A DNA stretch of 36,480 bases from Deltaproteobacteria bacterium (GTDB lineage Bacteria > BMS3Abin14), in contig JAADHJ010000017.1 in the NCBI GenBank assembly GCA_013151915.1, positions 1 to 36,480 on the forward strand, read 5' to 3'. Below are positions 31,921 through 36,480 of this stretch, one piece after another (positions within the stretch are counted from its first letter, which is position 1; every line of letters begins with the position of its first letter). The notes below the pieces were generated by a model that was given only the letters and a program-made list of their open reading frames with translations, searched no databases and was not told where the DNA came from. A program made the translations under genes and the position numbers.

Positions 31921-32927
31921 TATTTTCCTCTCCTCTGGCGTATTTTCTCAATAATGCCCCATATGCCGCGTGGTTCGAAAGCCGATATTAACATGATGAT
32001 AAGTGCATAGAGGATCAGATCTATTCCGACGAACCCGACCTGAGCGCCAAGATATTCTTTGAGGTAACTTTTGAGCGGTATGAGGACGGCTGCTCCTATT
32101 ATAGGACCCCAGAGAGAGCCGGCTCCGCCAAGCATAGCCATGAGCGCGATCAGTATGGAGAGGTCGAGGTTCATGGTGTCTTCCGGCTCGATATTCTTTA
32201 TGTAGCAGGCGTGAAAAGATCCGACCATGCTTACGAAAGCGGTAGCGACGGCATAGGTCTTGATCTTCGCCCAATGTACATTTATTCCAAGAGAACGCGC
32301 GACATCTTCGTTGTCCTTTATAGAGCGCAGTTGGAATCCCAGACGGGATTTTCTGAACCAGTTTACATAGAAAATTCCAATAAAGAAAAAGGCCAGTATG
32401 ATGTAATAGTAGTACATGTCTTCCTTGAAGATCAGCCGAAGGAAGTCGGGCGAAGTGTATTTTATCGGCGAGATCTCCAGACCTCGAGCCGCCCCCACAA
32501 AATCCCAGACTTCGAAGATATCCTTCAGAATCAGTGAAGTGGCTATAGTAGCAATGGCAAAATAATGTCCGGTAAGGCGGAACAGCGGATAGCCGATAAT
32601 GAAAGACCAACAGATGGCAAGGAACATCCCGGTGGGCATGGAAACCCAGAAGGGGATATCCCACCTGATCAGCATTACGGCTGTTGTAAAAGCTCCAATG
32701 CCGACGTATTGGGCCTTGCCGAGGTCAACCTGTCCGCCATAACCTCCGATAGTATTCCAGCCCATACCGTAAAGCGAGAACATGAGAAACTGGATCAGTG
32801 TCGACATCGCAAATGAGGAATGGGGCAGAAGGGGAAAGAGCAGGAGGAAAATTGCTGTCGAACCTGCCACAAGGAGGTCAAATCTTTGGAAGTCGGAGAA
32901 ATTGAAAGCCTGCTTTAATGCTTCCAT
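31920..32927 (-). CDS. livM: Branched-chain-type ABC transporter permease LivM
   Basis: The 335-residue multi-helix permease is of the LivM type. It shows the family segments SLYGMGWNTIGGYGGQVDLGKAQYVGIGAFTTA, TGHYFAIATIATSLI, SIKDNEDVARSLGINVHWAKIKTYAVATAFVSMVGSFHA and MLGGAGSLWGPIIGAAVLIPL. The open frame extends upstream to 33023, inside livH, but the ATG at 32927 beginning MEALKQAFNFSDF is preferred. It still overlaps the livH stop by 13 bases, implying coupled translation of the permease pair. Confidence 0.92.
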   Translation of the reverse strand: MEALKQAFNFSDFQRFDLLVAGSTAIFLLLFPLLPHSSFAMSTLIQFLMFSLYGMGWNTIGGYGGQVDLGKAQYVGIGAFTTAVMLIRWDIPFWVSMPTGMFLAICWSFIIGYPLFRLTGHYFAIATIATSLILKDIFEVWDFVGAARGLEISPIKYTSPDFLRLIFKEDMYYYYIILAFFFIGIFYVNWFRKSRLGFQLRSIKDNEDVARSLGINVHWAKIKTYAVATAFVSMVGSFHACYIKNIEPEDTMNLDLSILIALMAMLGGAGSLWGPIIGAAVLIPLKSYLKEYLGAQVGFVGIDLILYALIIMLISAFEPRGIWGIIEKIRQRRGK

Positions 32928-33829
32928 CCGAAAAGTCCCCTGGGCCGCAACACCATGATCACGAAGTACGTCAGATACACCCACATGTATTTTAAGGACG
33001 TCATTGGTACGTCCGCCATCCATCCAACGTTGAAGGTATATGTAATAAAATCCCAGAAACCTGGAATTTCGGTGATAAGTCCAACTATGATCCCCGCAAA
33101 AAAAGCTCCTGGAATGCTGCCGAAGCCGCCAAGAGCCACGATGGTAAAGGCGATCATGGTAAACAGTATCCCTACGAAGGGGTTTACGGGCCAGAAATTA
33201 ACTATGAGAGCGCCTGCTATAGTGACTGTGGCCACTCCTATTCCCCATGCGAGGGCGTTCATCCGTTCCGTTGGGATACCCATATATCTTGCACCCTGGG
33301 CATTGAGGGCGGTTGCGGTCAGGGCTTTGCCTACTCTGGACCTGTTCATGAACAACCAGATTGCCAGGAACGCTACTACAGAAAGACCGGCTACTACTGC
33401 CTTCGTGGCAGGTATTATGACACCCATTCCGAGTTCGAAGCTCTTGCCGACCAGTATGCCTTTGTGTAGTGCCCTGTCTTCAGAACCGAAGATCATCAGG
33501 GCAAGATTCCTGAGGAGCAGCATAAGCCCGAATGTGCCGAGGAGTTGGGCCAGTATTGGACCCCTGAGAAGAAACCGAATGAATCCGTAGTAGCATATTA
33601 CGCCCAGGGAAAAACCCACGAGGGCGGCCACAGGCAACGTCAGCAGGGGATCGATCCCCGTTGCCTGGGCAGTAAACAGACCGGTGTACATGCCGATCAT
33701 GAGAAATTCGCCGTGAGCGAAGTTTACAATGTCCATCACGCCGAAGATTATCGTCAGCCCGAGGGAGATAAAGGCCAAGACCATCCCGAACAGTAGTCCG
33801 GCGACTATAGAACTTAAAAGTATGCTCAT
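32915..33829 (-). CDS. livH: Branched-chain-type ABC transporter permease LivH
   Basis: The 304-residue permease is of the LivH type, with LLFGMVLAFISLGLTIIFGVMDIVNFAHGEFLMIGMYTGLF as the conserved N-terminal helices. The coupling loop region is RMNALAWGIGVATVTIAGAL, and the C-terminal FTMIAFTIVALGGFGSIPGAFFAGIIVG is characteristic. The start at the ATG at 33829 gives MSILLSSIVAGLLFG; the longer open frame from 33877 adds a polar stretch not expected in the family. It overlaps livM by 13 bases. Confidence 0.93.
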   Translation of the reverse strand: MSILLSSIVAGLLFGMVLAFISLGLTIIFGVMDIVNFAHGEFLMIGMYTGLFTAQATGIDPLLTLPVAALVGFSLGVICYYGFIRFLLRGPILAQLLGTFGLMLLLRNLALMIFGSEDRALHKGILVGKSFELGMGVIIPATKAVVAGLSVVAFLAIWLFMNRSRVGKALTATALNAQGARYMGIPTERMNALAWGIGVATVTIAGALIVNFWPVNPFVGILFTMIAFTIVALGGFGSIPGAFFAGIIVGLITEIPGFWDFITYTFNVGWMADVPMTSLKYMWVYLTYFVIMVLRPRGLFGWKH

Positions 33830-33921
33830 TGCGATTAAAAAATTATCAGAACGAAAAGAACCATCCTGCCCATCCAATGTTCGAAGACATGAGAGATAGA
33901 CAGGATGGTATCAGATGCGTT

Positions 33922-35235
33922 TTAGAAACCGGGCAAGGGGAAGATCATGTCGGCGGATGATACATCAAACGGATAGATGATCTCCAGCCCCATGCTTCCG
34001 TCCGCCTGTTTCTGATACTGACCGATTAGGCCGGACCCAAGAACATTCTGTCCCAGCTCCTCGCCGGAAGTAGAGAATTTGATGCCGGCCCAGGGCACTA
34101 CAAGTTCATTGCCGGGTATGTTTATGGAATTGGCCGCACGCTGTATGTCGGCAGGTTTCGTGGAACCGGCTTTCTCCAGGATATAAACCCAGGTTTGCAG
34201 GCCGGTGAAGGCCCTGGCCGAAGCGCCGCCCAGGTCGTTGCCGGTCTTTGCCTTGTACATGGCGTTTACCTTCCCGGCAAGCGGTTTTATTTCAACCAAC
34301 TTCGGCAGAAAGACGGTTCGAGTCAATATACCCTCGATACTACTTCCCAAGGTATTGCGAAATTCAGGCTTCTCGAAACCAGCGTCCTGGCCCCATATAA
34401 TCTTCGGATGTGCCTTCTGGGCCTTGAGTGTATTAACCATCAGTATGGCGTCCGATGCATACGAGGCGAAAAGCATCACGTCGGGTTTGGCCGCCTTAAG
34501 GGAGCGCACCTCACTGGAAAGATCCGTGGACTTGGCTGTATAAAGGAGAGATTTTTTCAGATTGAACCCGTATTCTTTAGACATGTCTTTAATCAGGCCC
34601 GAGACGTGAGAGCCCCATTCCGTCTTCTCACAGGCCGATGCGATGTTTTTGATCTCCTTTTTGGATACGCCTTTTACACCTCGTACTTTGCCCTCGGTAA
34701 TACCTTTGAGGAGCTCGAAAAGGTCCTTTGTGAACCACTTGTCATGTGGGGTGGTCCGCCAGAACCATTTGAATCCCCTTTTTGTAAGGGAGGGGGATGT
34801 GGAAGAGCCGTTAATCATCGGCACACCGTACTGTTCAGCCACGGCGCTGACGGTCTTTGTTACGGAGCTGAAATAGCATCCCAGAATCCCGTCAACCTTA
34901 TCGTCAAGAATCAGCTTTTTGGCAAGGTCTGCTCCCAGGGTCGGATTACCTTCATGATCCTTGAATATCAGCTTGATCTTGGCGCCGCCCAGACTTTTGA
35001 TTCCTTCGTTTTGTGCCATTGTCATGGGTATGTCGGCGAAGACACCATTAGCCAGTTTGGCGGCCAGCTCCGCTCCGGCTCGAAGTTCACGGCCGGCAGC
35101 AGCGGCTCCGCCGGTCAGCGGATAAATTACCCCGATCTTGATCTCCTTGGCCGCCATTACATTGGTCGGTCCAAATAACCCCGTAACCATTAGCAGACAA
35201 AGAACGAATACATTAATCTTAACCAATGATCTCAT
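33922..35235 (-). CDS. livK: ABC transporter substrate-binding protein (LivK-like)
   Basis: The 437-residue periplasmic binding protein has an N-terminal signal peptide (about 1-27, ending near NVMA-AKE) and no lipobox. The type I fold starts at IKIGVIYPLTGGAAAAGRELRAGAELA. GILGCYFSSVTKTVSAVAEQYGVPMINGSSTSP follows, and the ligand-site serine/threonine cluster is typical for amino-acid or amide binding. The start at 35235 follows an AAGGAGGGAGCGAG binding site; the extra 18 codons upstream are ignored. As first gene of the operon it sets transport specificity, probably for a cyclic amide or amino-acid derivative given hyuAB. Confidence 0.92.
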   Translation of the reverse strand: MRSLVKINVFVLCLLMVTGLFGPTNVMAAKEIKIGVIYPLTGGAAAAGRELRAGAELAAKLANGVFADIPMTMAQNEGIKSLGGAKIKLIFKDHEGNPTLGADLAKKLILDDKVDGILGCYFSSVTKTVSAVAEQYGVPMINGSSTSPSLTKRGFKWFWRTTPHDKWFTKDLFELLKGITEGKVRGVKGVSKKEIKNIASACEKTEWGSHVSGLIKDMSKEYGFNLKKSLLYTAKSTDLSSEVRSLKAAKPDVMLFASYASDAILMVNTLKAQKAHPKIIWGQDAGFEKPEFRNTLGSSIEGILTRTVFLPKLVEIKPLAGKVNAMYKAKTGNDLGGASARAFTGLQTWVYILEKAGSTKPADIQRAANSINIPGNELVVPWAGIKFSTSGEELGQNVLGSGLIGQYQKQADGSMGLEIIYPFDVSSADMIFPLPGF

Positions 35236-35449
35236 CTCGCTCCCTCCTTCGCATCTCAGGTTAAAGTGCGACGCCCCACCTGCTTTCACCTCAAGCCGGG
35301 GAGAAGAAAAAACAAGACTGAGCTACCCTCTCAGAAACGACAGGGTAAATATCATTTGATTAAGGAATGGGGCGCTGTAACAGGAATACACAAGAGTTGA
35401 CGAACGATCTGCAGTTAAGGCGGACAAGCCCATTCACTCCCTGGTGACA

Positions 35450-35478
35450 ACGCTATCATACGGCAATAACCTGGTCAA
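35450..35478 (-). promoter_or_regulatory. Predicted promoter of the liv-hyu operon
   Basis: On the minus strand, TTGACC (35478-35473), a 17-base spacer and TAGCGT (35455-35450) form a plausible sigma-70 promoter about 215 bases upstream of livK. The leader 35236-35449 holds no obvious gene. It may carry regulatory structure, though no known riboswitch is recognised. Confidence 0.4.
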
Positions 35479-35538
35479 GTCCCGGGATCCGTAATGTTTT
35501 GAACAGCCCACCGTTGGGGGAGGGGAAGCCATCCCACG

Positions 35539-35573
35539 CCTCGCAAAACGGCTCGAAGAAACTTTTTGCGAGG
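35539..35573. terminator. Inverted repeat after the DUF1445 gene, possible terminator
   Basis: CCTCGCAAAA (35539-35548) and TTTTGCGAGG (35564-35573) form a perfect 10-base stem with a 15-base loop, just past the stop of the minus-strand DUF1445 gene. The loop is long and there is no clean T-tract beyond the stem, so its role as terminator is tentative. It may instead bind a regulator. Confidence 0.4.
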
Positions 35574-35582
35574 TTGTCATCA

Positions 35583-36365
35583 TCAGAGGAGTGTCAAGTG
35601 TTCATCCTTTATGTCCGATATGAACATATGCCCCGGAGAGTGCGTAATTATAATGGGCAGTTGGGTCGATGTGGCGGCTAGCGTAGATGTAACACCACAG
35701 GCCCAGAAAACCGGGACCTCATCCGGATGAATTGAAACAGGGTCTCCGAAGTCGGGCTCCGCAAGATTTCCTATTCCGATCTCTTCCGGTGCGCCGATAT
35801 GAACAGGGGCCCCATGAGTGAGATTGAACCTTGTAGTTACCTGTACGGCCCTGATGGCCTGTTCCGGATTCATCGGCCGCATTGTGACAACCAGAGGAGC
35901 TGAAAAGGGGCCTGCAGGCAGGCACTCACGGTTCGTTATGTACATGGAGACGTTTTTCCCCTCGTCCAGGTTTCTTACAGGCACGCCGGCTGCGAGAAGA
36001 GCATTTTCAAAAGAGAAGCTGCATCCGAGTAGAAAACTCACGGTATCTTCGCTGAAAAGATCATATACATCGAGAGGTTCCTCTGCGAGTTTGCCATCCC
36101 TGTAGACGCTGTAACGGGGCAGGTCCGTCCTCAGGTCGGCTCCGGGGGCGATCCGGGGTGCGGTCCGGCCGGGTTCAAGGACATCCAGAATTGGACATGG
36201 TTTTGGGTTCCGGGTGCAAAACAGAAGAAAATTGAACGCTTCTTCCTTCGGAAGCATGACCAGGTTTGCCTGGACGTTGCCTGGAGCGGCTCCAGATGTT
36301 GGAGACGACCATTTTCCTGACCTTATAACAGCCCTTAATCCCTCAGGAGACAGCGGCTGATCCAT
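35583..36365 (-). CDS. DUF1445 / D-glutamate cyclase-family putative hydro-lyase
   Basis: The 260-residue protein belongs to the DUF1445 'putative hydro-lyase' family, to which mitochondrial D-glutamate cyclase (D-glutamate to 5-oxo-D-proline) is related. Family segments are PGNVQANLVMLPKEEAFNFLLFC near 30-52, LLGCSFSFENALLAAGVPVRN near 115-135, PLVVTMRPM near 160, and the C-terminal VPVFWACGVTSTLAA with ITHSPGHMFISD. The start is the ATG at 36365, six bases after AAAGGA; two upstream ATGs sit in or before that site. It precedes the liv-hyu operon on the same strand with a 347-base gap. Its presence suggests that 5-oxoproline or D-glutamate is handled here. Confidence 0.88.
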   Translation of the reverse strand: MDQPLSPEGLRAVIRSGKWSSPTSGAAPGNVQANLVMLPKEEAFNFLLFCTRNPKPCPILDVLEPGRTAPRIAPGADLRTDLPRYSVYRDGKLAEEPLDVYDLFSEDTVSFLLGCSFSFENALLAAGVPVRNLDEGKNVSMYITNRECLPAGPFSAPLVVTMRPMNPEQAIRAVQVTTRFNLTHGAPVHIGAPEEIGIGNLAEPDFGDPVSIHPDEVPVFWACGVTSTLAATSTQLPIIITHSPGHMFISDIKDEHLTLL

Positions 36366-36480
36366 ATGCATTCCTTTCAAGTAATTAGAGAATGTTTAAT
36401 GTTGGCCGGGCCTTGAAGAATTTAACACATAGCGGAAATGAAGTTCCAGCCAATAAAATAATGATCTGTGGAAACCGGCT

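Noticed and set aside
34195-35178. 327-codon plus-strand open frame opposite livK
   Set aside because: It is antisense to a clear periplasmic binding protein gene and has no domain or ribosome binding site.
35236-35449. Possible riboswitch in the livK leader
   Set aside because: The leader is long enough, but no conserved core of a known riboswitch class could be recognised and no terminator-like hairpin precedes livK.

Overview
The window looks like a moderately GC-rich chromosomal segment of a Gram-negative, anaerobe-like bacterium, probably Desulfobacterota/deltaproteobacterial. This is an inference from gene content: a GAF-type sigma-54 activator, GlcD/GlcF-like redox genes, branched-chain amino-acid (Liv) transport and REP-like repeats typical of such genomes. 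No taxonomic marker is present apart from one tRNA.

Region 1 (1-7.7 kb) is a mixed accessory zone. It holds the start of a gene leaving the left edge, a DMT/EamA exporter, an Hsp20 with a fresh 51-bp internal duplication, a DUF4143-type AAA ATPase, a scar of an IS481-family element, a YdjM-like membrane protein, a patatin-like lipase, a class I methyltransferase and an AlkD/HEAT-repeat protein. REP-like sequences lie between several of these genes.

Region 2 (7.7-24.9 kb) is the centrepiece. A divergently transcribed GAF-AAA-Fis sigma-54 activator faces a textbook -24/-12 promoter (9477-9492). That promoter opens a tightly packed run of 15 plus-strand genes. The run combines two systems normally seen apart. 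The first is a Nit1C-type nitrogen-starvation set (Sll0783/MSMEG_0572 protein, MSMEG_0568-type radical SAM enzyme, MSMEG_0567-type GNAT, Sll0787 AIR-synthase-like protein), here with no nitrilase and an amidohydrolase in that position. The second is an oxamate carbamoyltransferase set (AllG, FdrA/AllF and AllH plus carbamate kinase). A GlcD/GlcF-like flavin/Fe-S oxidase is inserted between fdrA and allH. An OsmC protein, an unrecognised protein and an SsuABC/TauABC-type importer complete the run. My reading is a nitrogen-scavenging pathway that imports an organic nitrogen compound, processes it by radical SAM and hydrolase steps, oxidises an alpha-hydroxy intermediate, and cleaves an oxalurate-like compound to carbamoyl phosphate, from which carbamate kinase makes ATP and releases ammonia and CO2. 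The substrate is unknown.

Region 3 (24.9-26.9 kb) holds a long-stem bidirectional terminator that shares sequence with the 3' end of a tRNA-Phe gene, a lipoprotein with three copies of an aromatic-rich domain, and a 140-bp tandem repeat full of hairpins. One of these hairpins recurs inside the Region 2 operon.

Region 4 (26.9-36.4 kb, minus strand) is a seven-gene operon, livK-livH-livM-livG-livF-hyuA-hyuB, preceded by a DUF1445 (D-glutamate cyclase/hydro-lyase family) gene. Together they suggest uptake and ATP-dependent ring opening of a lactam or hydantoin such as 5-oxoproline. The LivG subunit has an unusual ABC signature.
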